The notes under the pieces: generated by a model | The model's database searches: none | What the model was told of the DNA's origin: nothing | Seen by the model: only the letters and a program-made list of their open reading frames with translations | NCBI GenBank assembly: GCA_963734365.1 | Contig: CAVTGV010000004.1 | Coordinates: 372,001-436,000 of the forward strand | Reading direction: 5' to 3' | DNA: 64,000 bases | DNA from: JACVRW01 sp963734365 | GTDB lineage: Bacteria; Actinomycetota; Thermoleophilia; Solirubrobacterales; Thermoleophilaceae | Shown: positions 17,019 to 25,903 of the stretch, piece by piece | How the letters are laid out: every line of letters starts with the position of its first letter | Position numbering within the stretch: position 1 is the first letter of the stretch | Made by a program: the position numbers and the translations under genes

Positions 17019-17642
17019 GTGTTCACCGGCCTCGTCGCGGACACGGGAACGGTGGAGTCGCTGGCGCGCGCCGGAGACGGCCAGGGCGTGCGCCTGCGAG
17101 TGGCCACCGGCCTGGCCGGCGAGCTCGGCCCGGGGGACTCCGTGGCCGTGAACGGCGTGTGTCTCACCGCGCTCGAGCCCGACGGCCACGGCTTCTCGGC
17201 CGACGTGATGGCGGAGACGCTGCGGCGCAGCTCGCTCGGCCCGCTCGGCGAGGGCGACACGGTCAACCTCGAGCTGCCGGTGCGCGCCGGCGACCGCCTC
17301 GGGGGCCACATCGTGCAGGGCCACGTGGACGGCACGGGCAGCGTCGAGTCGCTGCGCGACGAGGGCTTCGCCCGCGTGGTGCGGATCGCCGCGCCGGAAG
17401 ACCTCCTGCGCTACGTGGTGGAGAAGGGCTCGATCGCGGTGGAGGGCGTGTCCCTTACCGTTTCGGCGGTGGATGCAGAGACTTTCGAGGTATCGCTCAT
17501 CCCGGAGACGCTCGAGCGCACCACGCTCGGCGCCGCGGAGCCGGGCCGGACGGTCAACCTGGAGGTGGACGTGCTAGCCAAGTACGTGGAGAAATCAATC
17601 CGTTCGCACTCGGCCGAGCCGAGTGCTCCGGCGAGGCGCTGA
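17019..17642 (+). CDS. ribE: riboflavin synthase, alpha subunit type
   Basis: A 207-residue protein that joins two molecules of dimethylribityllumazine to make riboflavin. Two lumazine-binding repeats are visible: MFTGLVADTGTV at the start, and GGHIVQGHVDGTGSV opening the second near residue 93. NGVCLTAL and EGVSLTVSAVD occupy matching positions in the two halves. I start at GTG 17019 because it gives the family-typical MFTG N-terminus and has AAGGAG 8 nt upstream, one of the few clear Shine-Dalgarno sites here. GTG 17010 or 17013 are possible alternatives. It sits between ribD and ribBA-H with almost no gap. Confidence 0.92.
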   Translation: MFTGLVADTGTVESLARAGDGQGVRLRVATGLAGELGPGDSVAVNGVCLTALEPDGHGFSADVMAETLRRSSLGPLGEGDTVNLELPVRAGDRLGGHIVQGHVDGTGSVESLRDEGFARVVRIAAPEDLLRYVVEKGSIAVEGVSLTVSAVDAETFEVSLIPETLERTTLGAAEPGRTVNLEVDVLAKYVEKSIRSHSAEPSAPARR

Positions 17643-17646
17643 AGGC

Positions 17647-19407
17647 ATGACCGGAGCGCCCTTCAGCCCCGTGGAGGAGGCCATCGAAGACGTCCGCGCG
17701 GGCAAGATGGTCGTGGTCTGCGACGCCGAGGACCGCGAGAACGAGGGCGATCTCACCCTTGCCGCTCAGTTCGCCACCCCGGAGGCGGTCAACTTCATGG
17801 CCACGCACGGACGCGGGCTGATCTGCCTCGCCCTCACCGGCGAGCGCTGCGACGAGCTGGGCCTCGACCTGATGGCGGCCAAGAACGAGTCCGCCTTCCA
17901 GACCGCGTTCACCGTGTCGGTCGAGGCGCGTGAGGGCATCACCACCGGCATCTCGGCTCACGATCGCGCCCACACGATCCAGGTGGCCATCGACCCGAGC
18001 TCGCGCCCCCAGGACCTCGTGCAGCCCGGCCACATCTTCCCGTTGAAGGCCAAGCCGGGCGGCGTGCTCGAGCGCACGGGGCAGACCGAGGCCGCGGTGG
18101 ACCTGGCGCGCCTGGCCGGCCTCAACCCGTCGGGCGTGATCTGCGAGGTGATGAACGACGACGGCACGATGGCTCGCGTGCCCGACCTGCGGCGCTACTG
18201 CGCCAAGCACGGTCTGAGGATGATCACCGTGGCGGACCTGATCGCCTACCGCCGCCAGCACGACAAGCTCATCGAGCGCGTGGTGGAGACCCAGCTGCCC
18301 ACCAAGTTCGGCGACTTCCGCGTGGTGGGCTTCCGCTCCCTGGTGGACGACAAGCACCACGTGGCGATGGTCAAGGGCGACATCGATGGCGAGGACGAGG
18401 TGCTGGTGCGGGTGCACTCGGAGTGCCTCACCGGCGACGTGTTCCACTCGCTGCGCTGCGACTGCGGCCAGCAGCTCGAGGATGCCCTCGCGCGCATCGA
18501 GGACGAGGGTCGCGGTGTGCTGCTCTACCTCGCCCAGGAGGGCCGCGGGATCGGCCTGCTCAACAAGCTGCGCGCCTACCGCCTCCAGGAGGAGGGCCGC
18601 GACACCGTGGACGCCAACCTCGAGCTCGGCCTGCCCGCCGACCTGCGCGACTACGGCATCGGTGCGCAGATCCTCGTGGACCTCGGGCTCGGCTCGATCC
18701 GCCTGCTCACCAACAACCCCAAGAAGATCGTGGGGCTCGAGGGCTACGGCCTGCGCGTGACCGACCAGGTGCCGATCCAGCACGCCGCGAACGAGCACAA
18801 CGCCGCCTACCTGCGCACCAAGAGGGAGAAGCTCGGCCATCTGCTGCACCACCAGGGCCTCGCGCTCGACGAGGAGATGATCCACGAGGAGCGCGTGGCC
18901 GACCGTGAGAGAGGCGACGGCGGCCGATCAGGCCGACCTCTACGGCCAGGGCCCGGCGCCGTCGCCGCCGGAGTCCTAGGAGTGGGCGATCTCTATGCGG
19001 CCTGCGTAGGCCGCTTCTACGAGGAGCTCGCCGAGAAGCTCGTGGACGGCGCGCAGCGGGTGTTCACGGAGGCGGGCGTGCAGATGGAGGTGCACGACGT
19101 GCCCGGCGCGTTCGAGCTGCCGCCGGCCGCGAAGTACTGCGCCGAGAGCGGCCGCTACGCGGGGGTGGCCTGCCTCGGCGCCGTGATCCGCGGCGAGACC
19201 GACCACTACCACTTCGTCTGCACCGAGGCGGCACACGGCATCGCCCGCGTGTCGCTCGACACCGGCGTGCCGTGCTCGTTCGGCGTGCTCACCGTCGACT
19301 CCATGGAGCAGGCGCTGGCCCGCGTGGGCGCCAAGCGCCACCAGGGCGAGGATGCGGCCCGCGCCGTGCTCAGCCTGGTGGCGCTGCGGCGGGAGCTCTC
19401 CGGGTGA
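17647..19407 (+). CDS. ribBA: in-frame fusion of RibBA (DHBP synthase / GTP cyclohydrolase II) with lumazine synthase RibH
   Basis: One uninterrupted frame of 586 residues. Residues 1-205 are DHBP synthase (EDRENEGDL metal site, HGRGLICLAL, GITTGISAHDR). Residues 205-400 are GTP cyclohydrolase II (GDVFHSLRCDCGQQL zinc cysteines, AQEGRGIGLLNK, LLTNNPKK). After a Gly/Arg/Pro-rich linker (about 418-444), residues 445-586 match lumazine synthase (GRFYEELAEKLVDGA, VPGAFELP, GAVIRGETDHYHF, GVLTVDSMEQA). RibBA is common, but a RibBA-RibH fusion is unusual. There is no stop between the parts; an internal GTG at 18979 could start a separate RibH. A GTGA stop/start overlap exists in the other frames at 18905-18908, so an indel that joined two overlapping genes cannot be excluded. 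Confidence 0.85.
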   Translation: MTGAPFSPVEEAIEDVRAGKMVVVCDAEDRENEGDLTLAAQFATPEAVNFMATHGRGLICLALTGERCDELGLDLMAAKNESAFQTAFTVSVEAREGITTGISAHDRAHTIQVAIDPSSRPQDLVQPGHIFPLKAKPGGVLERTGQTEAAVDLARLAGLNPSGVICEVMNDDGTMARVPDLRRYCAKHGLRMITVADLIAYRRQHDKLIERVVETQLPTKFGDFRVVGFRSLVDDKHHVAMVKGDIDGEDEVLVRVHSECLTGDVFHSLRCDCGQQLEDALARIEDEGRGVLLYLAQEGRGIGLLNKLRAYRLQEEGRDTVDANLELGLPADLRDYGIGAQILVDLGLGSIRLLTNNPKKIVGLEGYGLRVTDQVPIQHAANEHNAAYLRTKREKLGHLLHHQGLALDEEMIHEERVADRERGDGGRSGRPLRPGPGAVAAGVLGVGDLYAACVGRFYEELAEKLVDGAQRVFTEAGVQMEVHDVPGAFELPPAAKYCAESGRYAGVACLGAVIRGETDHYHFVCTEAAHGIARVSLDTGVPCSFGVLTVDSMEQALARVGAKRHQGEDAARAVLSLVALRRELSG

Positions 19408-20408
19408 TCAACCTCTACTCGGACACGCAGACGCGCCCCACCGAGGCGATGCGCAGCGCGATCGCCTCGGCCGAGGTGGCGGACGAGCAGCGCGGGCAGG
19501 ACCCCACGACACTGCGGCTCGAGGAGCGCGTGGCCGAGCTGCTGGGTCACGAGGCTGCGGTGTTCCTGCCCAGCGGGACGATGTGCAACCAGATCGCCTT
19601 TCGCCTGCACGCGCGCCCGGGGGGCGACGAGATGCTGCTGGACCGCAGCGCTCACCCGATCATCGCCGAGGCGGGCGGGCCGGCACAGAACGCGCACCTG
19701 ATGATCCACGCGCTCGACGGCGACCACGGCGTGTTCAGCCCCGGCCAGCTGCGCGACGCGATCCGGCCGGCCAGCCGCTACCTGCCCCGCTCGCGGCTGG
19801 TCTCGGTCGAGCAGACCACGAACATGGGCGGGGGCCGCGTCTGGCCGCTCGACACCCTTCGTGAGGTTCTGGAGGTGGCCCGCGAACACGGCCTGCGCGC
19901 CCACATGGACGGCGCGCGGCTGATGAACGCCGTGGTGGCCTCGGGCTCCCCGGCGGCCGAGCACGCGGGCGGTTTCGACACCGCCTGGATCGACTTCACC
20001 AAGGGCCTCGGCGCGCCCGTGGGCGCGGTGCTGGCGGGGTCGCGGGAGCTGATCGGCGAGGCGTGGCGCTGGAAGCAGATGATGGGCGGCGCGTTCCGCC
20101 AGTCCGGAATCGTGGCCGCCGGCTGCCTGCACGCGCTCGACCATCACGTCGAGCGGCTGGCCGAGGACCACGACAACGCCCGCGTGCTGGCCGACGGGCT
20201 CAGCGAGCTGGGGCTCGACGTGGTCGCCCCCGAGACGAACATCGTGATCTTCGCCGCGCCGGACGGTTTTCGCGAGCGGATGGCCGAGCGCGGGGTGGAG
20301 CTCTCGGGCACTCCGGACGGGCGTCTGAGGGCCGTCACGCACCTCGATGTGGGCCGCGTGCAGGTGGCCGAGGCCCTCGAATCCGCGCGGTCCTGCCTGC
20401 TAGCCTGA
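19404..20408 (+). CDS. low-specificity L-threonine aldolase (PLP-dependent beta-eliminating lyase)
   Basis: A 334-residue fold-type I PLP enzyme that splits L-threonine or allo-threonine into glycine and acetaldehyde. Visible features are the N-terminal SDTQTRPTEAMR typical of the family, FLPSGTMCNQIA (cofactor phosphate contact), HMDGARLMNA (Asp that holds the pyridine nitrogen) and DFTKGLGAPVGAV with the PLP lysine near residue 200. The start is GTG 19404 in a GTGA overlap with the ribBA-H stop, so it is translated as part of the riboflavin operon. I see no functional link with riboflavin beyond position. Confidence 0.87.
   Translation: MINLYSDTQTRPTEAMRSAIASAEVADEQRGQDPTTLRLEERVAELLGHEAAVFLPSGTMCNQIAFRLHARPGGDEMLLDRSAHPIIAEAGGPAQNAHLMIHALDGDHGVFSPGQLRDAIRPASRYLPRSRLVSVEQTTNMGGGRVWPLDTLREVLEVAREHGLRAHMDGARLMNAVVASGSPAAEHAGGFDTAWIDFTKGLGAPVGAVLAGSRELIGEAWRWKQMMGGAFRQSGIVAAGCLHALDHHVERLAEDHDNARVLADGLSELGLDVVAPETNIVIFAAPDGFRERMAERGVELSGTPDGRLRAVTHLDVGRVQVAEALESARSCLLA
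20401..20406 (+). promoter_or_regulatory. -10 box (TAGCCT), 8 nt before GTG of rpmB
   Basis: TAGCCT lies inside the last codons of the threonine aldolase gene, 8 nt before the rpmB GTG. It suggests a leaderless rpmB mRNA independent of the rib operon. Confidence 0.65.
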
Positions 20409-20414
20409 CCCGCC

Positions 20415-20606
20415 GTGTCCAAGGTCTGTTACTCGTGCAAGAAGGGCCCGGCGTTCGGCAACAGCCGCAGCCACTCGATGGTGGCCACCAGGCGCCGTTT
20501 CGACCCGAACCTGCAGAAGGTCCGCATCTTCGTCGGGGACGTTCCCCGGCGCGAATACGTATGCACGCGCTGCCTCAAGGCCGGCAAGGTCCTCAAGGCC
20601 GTATAG
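20415..20606 (+). CDS. rpmB: 50S ribosomal protein bL28, zinc-ribbon type
   Basis: A 63-residue protein of the large ribosomal subunit. It keeps the bL28 core (NSRSHSMVATRRRF, PNLQKVRIF) and carries two Cys pairs, CYSC at 5-8 and CTRC near 51-54, so it is the zinc-binding form. The GTG start has no Shine-Dalgarno. TAGCCT at 20401-20406, 8 nt upstream and inside the end of the aldolase gene, looks like the -10 box of a leaderless transcript. It precedes the DAK protein gene and recG, an order I associate with actinobacteria and other Gram-positives. Confidence 0.95.
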   Translation: MSKVCYSCKKGPAFGNSRSHSMVATRRRFDPNLQKVRIFVGDVPRREYVCTRCLKAGKVLKAV

Positions 20607-20686
20607 GCCGGCACGACCCCGCTAGGTGCGGCTTTCCGGCCGCGCCGGGCCGGTAACCCGGCCGCCCACTGGTGTACAACCCCCAG

Positions 20687-22330
20687 GTGCCCGACGAGAG
20701 CCTGATCCGCTTCCGGCGGGTCGTCACCGCCGCGCTCGCGGAGCTCGAATCCCGCCGCCAGGAGGTGAACGACCTGAATGTCTTCCCCGTCGCCGACGGC
20801 GACACGGGGGACAACATGGCGCTCACCCTGAAGGCGGTGGTCGAGGAGCTCAACGCGATGGACGGCGAGCCGATCGACGCGATCGGACGCGATGAGATCG
20901 TGGCCGCGGTGGCCCGCGCGGCCCTGCTCGGCGCGCGCGGCAACAGCGGCGTGATCCTGTCGCAGATCGTGCGCGGCGCGGCGGAGGAGCTCGTTTCGCG
21001 GCCGGGCGAGCTCGTCGACCCGATCCTGGTCTCCGCCGCCTTCGCCCACGCGGCCGACGCTGCCTACGCCTCGGTGCGCGACCCCGCCGAGGGCACGATG
21101 CTCTCCGCCGTGCGCGCGATGGCCAGCCGGGTGGCCCACGACCTCGCCCACATGGACCGCACGCGCCTGGGGCCCGACGCCACGGCCGAGGAGCAGGACG
21201 AGCTGCTGGCCCAGGTGCTGGAGAACGCGCTCGAGGCGGCCAAGGAGGCCGTGGACCGCGGCCCCGAGCAGCTGGCCATCCTGCGCGAGTCCGGCGTGGT
21301 CGACGCCGGCGCCTACGGGCTCACCGTGATGATCGCGGGCTGCCTCGCCGCACTGCGTGGCGACGCCGCGCCCGAGCTCGAGCACCACTACGCGCCGGCC
21401 GCCCTGCACCGTCCGGAGCACGAGTCGTCGAGCTTTCGCTACTGCACGAACTTCGCTGTCACCGGCGAGGCGCTCGATTCGGGCCGCTTCACGCCTCTGC
21501 TCGAGGACCTCGGCGACTCGGTACTCGTGGTGGGCGACGAGCGGACGCTGCGCGTCCATGTCCACACCGACGACCCGGACGCCGCCGTGGCTCTGTTCGA
21601 GGCCGTGGGCGAGGTCTCGCGCTTCGACGTGGCCGACATGCATGAGCAGGTGGCCGGCCGCAGCGCCCGCCTGTCCGCCGACACGCACCCCACGGGAGCG
21701 CCCACCTGCTCCGTGGTGGCCGTGGCGAGCGGCCTCGGTGTCCAGCGCCTCTACCAGGAGCTGGGGGTGCTCGTGGTGGACGGCGGCCCGACCATGAACC
21801 CGTCGACCTACGAGCTGCTCGCGGGGATCCACGCCGCGCACAGCTCCGAGGTGCTCGTACTGCCCAACAGTCCCAACGTGATCCTCGCCGCCGAGAAGGC
21901 CGCGGGCCTGTCCGACAAGCCGGCGCGGGTGGTGCACACCACCGCGCCTCAGGAGGGCCTGGCCGCTCTGCTCGCGTTCGACCCCGACTCACCGAGCGCC
22001 GACAACGAGGCCGCCGTGAGCGCGGCGGCCGAGGCGCTGCGGGTCGGCGGGGTGGCTCCGGCCGCCCGCGACGACGCCCAGGGCCGCTTCGCCCGCGGCG
22101 AGGCGGTGGGCTACGCGGGCGGCGAGCTGGTGGCCTGGGGCGACCCGGCGGCCACGCTGGCCGCGACCCTCGAGCGCATCGCCTCGGGCGCGGAGCTGCT
22201 CACCTGCATCGCGGGCCAGGGCTCGCCGCTCGGCCGCGACGCCGTGGAGTCGCGCGTGCCCGACGGCGTCGAGGTCGAGTACCACGAGGGCGGCCAGCCC
22301 GCCTGGTGGTGGCTCCTCTGCGCCGAGTAG
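20687..22330 (+). CDS. DAK2/DegV-like domain protein (FakA/YloV family)
   Basis: About 547 residues. The N-terminal DAK kinase-like domain has NVFPVADGDTGDNMA (nucleotide/Mg site) and GARGNSGVILSQI, both hallmarks of FakA-type fatty-acid kinases. The middle and C-terminal parts match the YloV-type domain (NSPNVILAAEKAA). In Gram-positives FakA phosphorylates fatty acids delivered by DegV/FakB. No FakB is nearby, so this activity is only inferred. I start at GTG 20687, with TACAAC 6 nt upstream; GTG 20672 is the alternative. It lies between rpmB and recG. Confidence 0.8.
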   Translation: MPDESLIRFRRVVTAALAELESRRQEVNDLNVFPVADGDTGDNMALTLKAVVEELNAMDGEPIDAIGRDEIVAAVARAALLGARGNSGVILSQIVRGAAEELVSRPGELVDPILVSAAFAHAADAAYASVRDPAEGTMLSAVRAMASRVAHDLAHMDRTRLGPDATAEEQDELLAQVLENALEAAKEAVDRGPEQLAILRESGVVDAGAYGLTVMIAGCLAALRGDAAPELEHHYAPAALHRPEHESSSFRYCTNFAVTGEALDSGRFTPLLEDLGDSVLVVGDERTLRVHVHTDDPDAAVALFEAVGEVSRFDVADMHEQVAGRSARLSADTHPTGAPTCSVVAVASGLGVQRLYQELGVLVVDGGPTMNPSTYELLAGIHAAHSSEVLVLPNSPNVILAAEKAAGLSDKPARVVHTTAPQEGLAALLAFDPDSPSADNEAAVSAAAEALRVGGVAPAARDDAQGRFARGEAVGYAGGELVAWGDPAATLAATLERIASGAELLTCIAGQGSPLGRDAVESRVPDGVEVEYHEGGQPAWWWLLCAE

Positions 22331-22362
22331 TAGCGGCCGCGGCTCCCGCGATCATCACGGGG

Positions 22363-24483
22363 GTGCCCACGCGTTTCGCCGCCGGCGACGAGCTGACCCC
22401 CGAGGAGCTGCGTGAAGCGCCGCTGCGCTCGCTGCCCCGGCCGAGCGCCCTGGCCGAGCCCGTGACCCTGCCCGGGGGCGCCGGCAAGGCGCTCGTGGCG
22501 CTGGGCATCGCGAACGTGGGCGACGTGCTGGAGCACCTGCCGCACGCCCATCGCGACCGGCGTGACGTGCGTCAGGTGTCCGAGCTCGCGCTGGGCGAGG
22601 AGGCCACGGTGGGGGTGGCCGTACGCTCGGTGACGGTCAAGCCGACCCGCAACCGGCGCCGCAAGCGCGTGGAGGCGCGCGTGGCCGACGAGAGCGGGCC
22701 TCTGCTGGCGGTCTGGTGGGGCCAGCCCTGGATCGCCCGCCAGCTGGGCGAGGGGGCGATGCTGCTGCTGCACGGCAAGCTGCGCCGGCGCGGAGAGTTC
22801 TGGGTCACCGAGCACGAGCTGCTGGGGGGCTCCGCGGCGCCGGTGCACACGGTCGGCCTCGTGCCGGTGCACCCGGCCACCGAGGGGATCACCGCGTCGC
22901 GGCTGCGCCAGCTCGTGTGGGACCACTACCGCAACGTCTTCGACGTGGTGGATCCGCTGCCCGGGCGGCTGCGTGCGGCGGAGGGGCTGGTGGAGCGGCC
23001 GGCCGCGCTGGCGGCGGCGCACTTCCCCGATCGCGAGGAGGACGAACGCGGGGCGCGGAGGCGGCTCGCGTTCGAGGAGCTGTTCCTGCTTCAGCTCGCC
23101 GTGGCGGGACGTCGCCGCGCCCGGCGCGAGGGCCGGCGGGCCCGGCCGCTGGCCGCGCGCGGCGTGGTGGTCGACCGCTGGCGCTGGTCGCTGCCGTTCG
23201 AGCTCACCGGCGACCAGCAGCGCGCCGTGACCGACATCGACGCCGACCTCACGCAGGAGACCCCGATGCAGAGGCTCCTGATGGGCGAGGTCGGTGCGGG
23301 CAAGACCGTGGTGGCTCTCGCGGCGATGCTGCGCGCGGTGGAGAACGGAGCGCAGGCCGCGCTGATGGCGCCCACCGAGACGCTCGCCGAGCAGCACCAC
23401 CGCACGCTCGACCGGCTGCTCGGCGGCCCGCTGCCGGTGGAGCTGCTCACCGGCTCCACCCCGGCGGCGCGGCGCCGCGAGCTGCTCGGGCGCCTGGCGG
23501 CCGGCGAGCTCCAGCTGGTGGTGGGCACGCACGCGCTGATCGAGGACGCGGTGGAGTTCCGCGACCTCGCCGTGGTTGTGGTGGACGAGCAGCACCGCTT
23601 CGGCGTGCGCCAGCGGGCGGCGCTCGACGCCAAAGCGCCGGAGGGCCTGGTGCCACACGCGCTGCACATGACCGCGACGCCCATACCGCGCACGCTCTCG
23701 CTCACGGCTTACGGCGACCTCGACGCCACGGTGCTGCGCGAGCTGCCCAGCGGGCGGCGCCCGGTGGAGACCTTCGTCGTCGACGGCTCACGGGCCCGTG
23801 CGCGCGCCTACGAGCGCATCCGCGAGGAGATCGCCGCGGGCCGGCAGTGCTTCGTGGTGTGCCCGCTGGTGGAGGAATCGGAGGCGCTGCAGGCCCGCGC
23901 CGCCACGGTGGAGTTCGAGCGCCTGCGGACCAAGGAGTTCCGCGACCTGCGCGTGAAGCTCATCCACGGCCAGCTGCCCTCTCGGGAGAAGGGCGCGGCC
24001 ATGGAGACGTTCGCGGCGGGTGAGGCGGACGTGCTGGTGGCCACCAGCGTGATCGAGGTGGGCATCGACGTGCCCAACGCCACCGTGATGCTGATCGAGG
24101 CGGCCGAGCGCTACGGCCTCTCTCAGCTCCACCAGCTGCGCGGGCGGGTGGGGCGTGGCGAGCACGATTCGCTTTGCATCCTGTTCGGCGACCCCAAGCT
24201 GCCCCGGCTCGAGGCGATCGCTCGCGAGCGCGACGGCTTCGCGCTCGCCGAGATCGACCTGGAGCTGCGCGGCGCGGGCGACGTGCTCGGCACCCGCCAG
24301 CACGGGCTGCCCGAGTTCCGCGTCGCGCGCCTGCCAGAGGACGCCGAGCTGCTCGTACGGGCTCGCGACCGTGCGGACGAGATCCTGCTCTCGGACCCCG
24401 CTCTGGCCGAGCCCGAGCATGCGCTGCTGCGCGAGGCGGTGGTGGCTCGCTTCGGTCCCGAGCTCGACCCGATCCCGGCATGA
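22363..24483 (+). CDS. recG: ATP-dependent DNA helicase RecG
   Basis: About 706 residues. RecG remodels stalled replication forks and Holliday junctions. An N-terminal OB-like wedge domain (about 60-160) comes first, then helicase domain 1 with Walker A GEVGAGKTVVA, the DEQHRFG box (DExH type) and MTATPIPRTL, then domain 2 with RGRVGRGEHDSLC and the DVLGTRQHG motif typical of RecG. The start is uncertain: GTG 22363 gives MPTRFAAGDE, while the open frame begins at GTG 22306 inside the previous gene. The stop overlaps the next gene by ATGA. Confidence 0.92.
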   Translation: MPTRFAAGDELTPEELREAPLRSLPRPSALAEPVTLPGGAGKALVALGIANVGDVLEHLPHAHRDRRDVRQVSELALGEEATVGVAVRSVTVKPTRNRRRKRVEARVADESGPLLAVWWGQPWIARQLGEGAMLLLHGKLRRRGEFWVTEHELLGGSAAPVHTVGLVPVHPATEGITASRLRQLVWDHYRNVFDVVDPLPGRLRAAEGLVERPAALAAAHFPDREEDERGARRRLAFEELFLLQLAVAGRRRARREGRRARPLAARGVVVDRWRWSLPFELTGDQQRAVTDIDADLTQETPMQRLLMGEVGAGKTVVALAAMLRAVENGAQAALMAPTETLAEQHHRTLDRLLGGPLPVELLTGSTPAARRRELLGRLAAGELQLVVGTHALIEDAVEFRDLAVVVVDEQHRFGVRQRAALDAKAPEGLVPHALHMTATPIPRTLSLTAYGDLDATVLRELPSGRRPVETFVVDGSRARARAYERIREEIAAGRQCFVVCPLVEESEALQARAATVEFERLRTKEFRDLRVKLIHGQLPSREKGAAMETFAAGEADVLVATSVIEVGIDVPNATVMLIEAAERYGLSQLHQLRGRVGRGEHDSLCILFGDPKLPRLEAIARERDGFALAEIDLELRGAGDVLGTRQHGLPEFRVARLPEDAELLVRARDRADEILLSDPALAEPEHALLREAVVARFGPELDPIPA

Positions 24484-24875
24484 GCGACCACACGAAGGTC
24501 GTGGTCGAGAGCTTTGCCGCCTACCTCCGGGACGGCATCGACGCGCTGCTGCCCTACCTCCACGACGATGTGGTGTGGGAGGACGACCCCGAGTGGCCCG
24601 ACGCCGGGGTCTGGCACGGTCACGACGACGTGCGCAGGGTTTTCCGCGAGCGGCTCGAGTCCACGAGCATCGCGCCGGAGGTCGAGCGGATCGAGGAACG
24701 CGGCGACCGCGTGCTCGTCCTGTTCGTCTGGAACGCCATGGGGGAGGCGAGCGGCGCCAGTGTGGTGCTGAGGCCCGCGGCGATCTACGAGTTCCGGGGC
24801 GAGCGGGTGGCGCGGCTGCGCTTCTTCCTCGAACGCGATCGCGCCCGCGAGGAGTTCGAGAGCGGCCCGGCGTGA
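24480..24875 (+). CDS. SnoaL/NTF2-like small protein
   Basis: A 131-residue protein with the alpha+beta cone layout of the NTF2-like superfamily: an N-terminal helix (HTKVVVESFAAYL), the DDVVWEDDPEW segment at the mouth of the cone, a WHGHDDVRRVF helix and closing strands (LVLFVWNAMG, VLRPAAIYEF, VARLRFFLE). Such proteins bind or isomerise small ligands, and the function here is unknown. It overlaps recG (ATGA) and rsmD (GTGA) by 4 nt on each side, so it is firmly inside this operon. Confidence 0.75.
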   Translation: MSDHTKVVVESFAAYLRDGIDALLPYLHDDVVWEDDPEWPDAGVWHGHDDVRRVFRERLESTSIAPEVERIEERGDRVLVLFVWNAMGEASGASVVLRPAAIYEFRGERVARLRFFLERDRAREEFESGPA

Positions 24876-25395
24876 GGGTGGTGGCGGGGGAGTTCGGCGG
24901 CCGCCGGCTCCGGATGCCGAAGGGGGCGGGCACGCGGCCGACGGCCGACCGCGTGCGGGAGGCCCTCTTCTCGATGCTCGGCGACCTGAGCGGGGCGCGG
25001 GTCCTCGATCTCTACGCCGGCTCGGGCGCGCTCGGCATCGAGGCGCTCTCGCGCGGCGCCGACAGCGCCGTGTTCGTCGAGCGGGATCGGAATGCGGCCT
25101 CCGTGATCGAGCGCAACCTCGCCGATCTGGGGCTCGAGCAGCGCGTGATCTCCGACGACGCTCTGCGTTTCTCATCGCGCGCGGACAGGGGGTGTTCGAC
25201 GTGGTGTTCTGCGACCCGCCCTATGATTCCGGCCCCCGCATCGCCGGAACGCTCGACGAGCGTCTTCCGGCGCTGCTCGCCGACAACGCACGCATCGTGA
25301 CCGAATCCGACAAGCGCAACCCACTCGAACTGTCCTTCCCGCTGGTGCGGGAGCGCAGCTACGGCGATACCCGGATCGCGATCCATGCCCGCTGA
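24872..25395 (+). pseudogene. rsmD: 16S rRNA (guanine966-N2)-methyltransferase RsmD, frame broken
   Basis: The N-terminal part from GTG 24872 reads MRVVAGEFGGRRL and contains RPTADRVREALFSML and the SAM motif LDLYAGSGALGIEALSRG. The catalytic motif FDVVFCDPPYDSG is encoded one frame back (25192-25395), so the frame must change between about 25165 and 25192. Adding one base near the TTT at 25168-25170 would give the natural reading DALRFLIARGQGVFDVVF. A five-G run at 25188-25192 is another possible place. As sequenced, the first frame runs on to 25300. It is either a sequencing/assembly deletion or a genuine mutation. It overlaps coaD by 11 nt, as is usual for this pair. Confidence 0.85.
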
Positions 25396-25885
25396 TCCGG
25401 GCGGCACGGCCGTCTGTCCCGGGTCGTACGACCCCATCACCTTCGGGCACCTCGACATCATCGGGCGCGCCGCCCACGTGTTCGACGAGCTGATCGTGGG
25501 TGTGGTCAACCAGCCCGTGCGCAAGAAGAAGACGCTCTTCAAGGCCGCCGAGCGCGTGTCCTTCATCGAGGATGAGGTGGCGGAATACGGCAATGTGCAG
25601 GTAAAACCCTTTGATACCCTGCTCGTCGATTTCGCCCGTGAGCACGGGGCCAAGGCGATCGTCAAAGGCCTGCGGGCGATCTCGGACTTCGAGTACGAGT
25701 TCGAGATGAACCAGCTCAACCGGAAGCTGGCGCCGGACATCGAAAGCATCTATCTGATGAGCGCTCCCCAGTTCAGCTTCCTAAGCTCCAGTGGAGTGAA
25801 GGAGCTGGCCATGTTCGGGGGCGATGTGAGCGGCCTGGTGCCGGACCCGGTGGCTGCCCGTTTGCAGGAAGAACTCAAGCGGTGA
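25385..25885 (+). CDS. coaD: phosphopantetheine adenylyltransferase CoaD
   Basis: A 166-residue nucleotidyltransferase that makes dephospho-CoA from phosphopantetheine and ATP, the fourth step of CoA synthesis. The (T/S)xxH ATP-binding motif is in GSYDPITFGHLDII (about residues 14-27), and the C-terminal SFLSSSGVKELA corresponds to the conserved ISSTxVR-like region. Length is normal. It follows rsmD directly, as in many bacteria. The ATG 25385 start overlaps the end of rsmD. Confidence 0.95.
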   Translation: MPADPGGTAVCPGSYDPITFGHLDIIGRAAHVFDELIVGVVNQPVRKKKTLFKAAERVSFIEDEVAEYGNVQVKPFDTLLVDFAREHGAKAIVKGLRAISDFEYEFEMNQLNRKLAPDIESIYLMSAPQFSFLSSSGVKELAMFGGDVSGLVPDPVAARLQEELKR

Positions 25886-25903
25886 AGAACTGAGGAACCG
25901 CCA

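Noticed and set aside
17554..18885. 443-residue open frame antisense to ribBA
   Set aside because: Shadow of the well-conserved RibBA frame.
20429..21937. 502-residue open frame antisense to rpmB and the DAK gene
   Set aside because: His/Gly/Arg/Val-rich shadow composition; the plus-strand genes are certain.
24872..25395. Programmed -1 frameshifting in rsmD
   Set aside because: The direction would fit, but no convincing slippery heptamer plus downstream structure was seen, and other one-base errors exist in this window. A plain indel is simpler.
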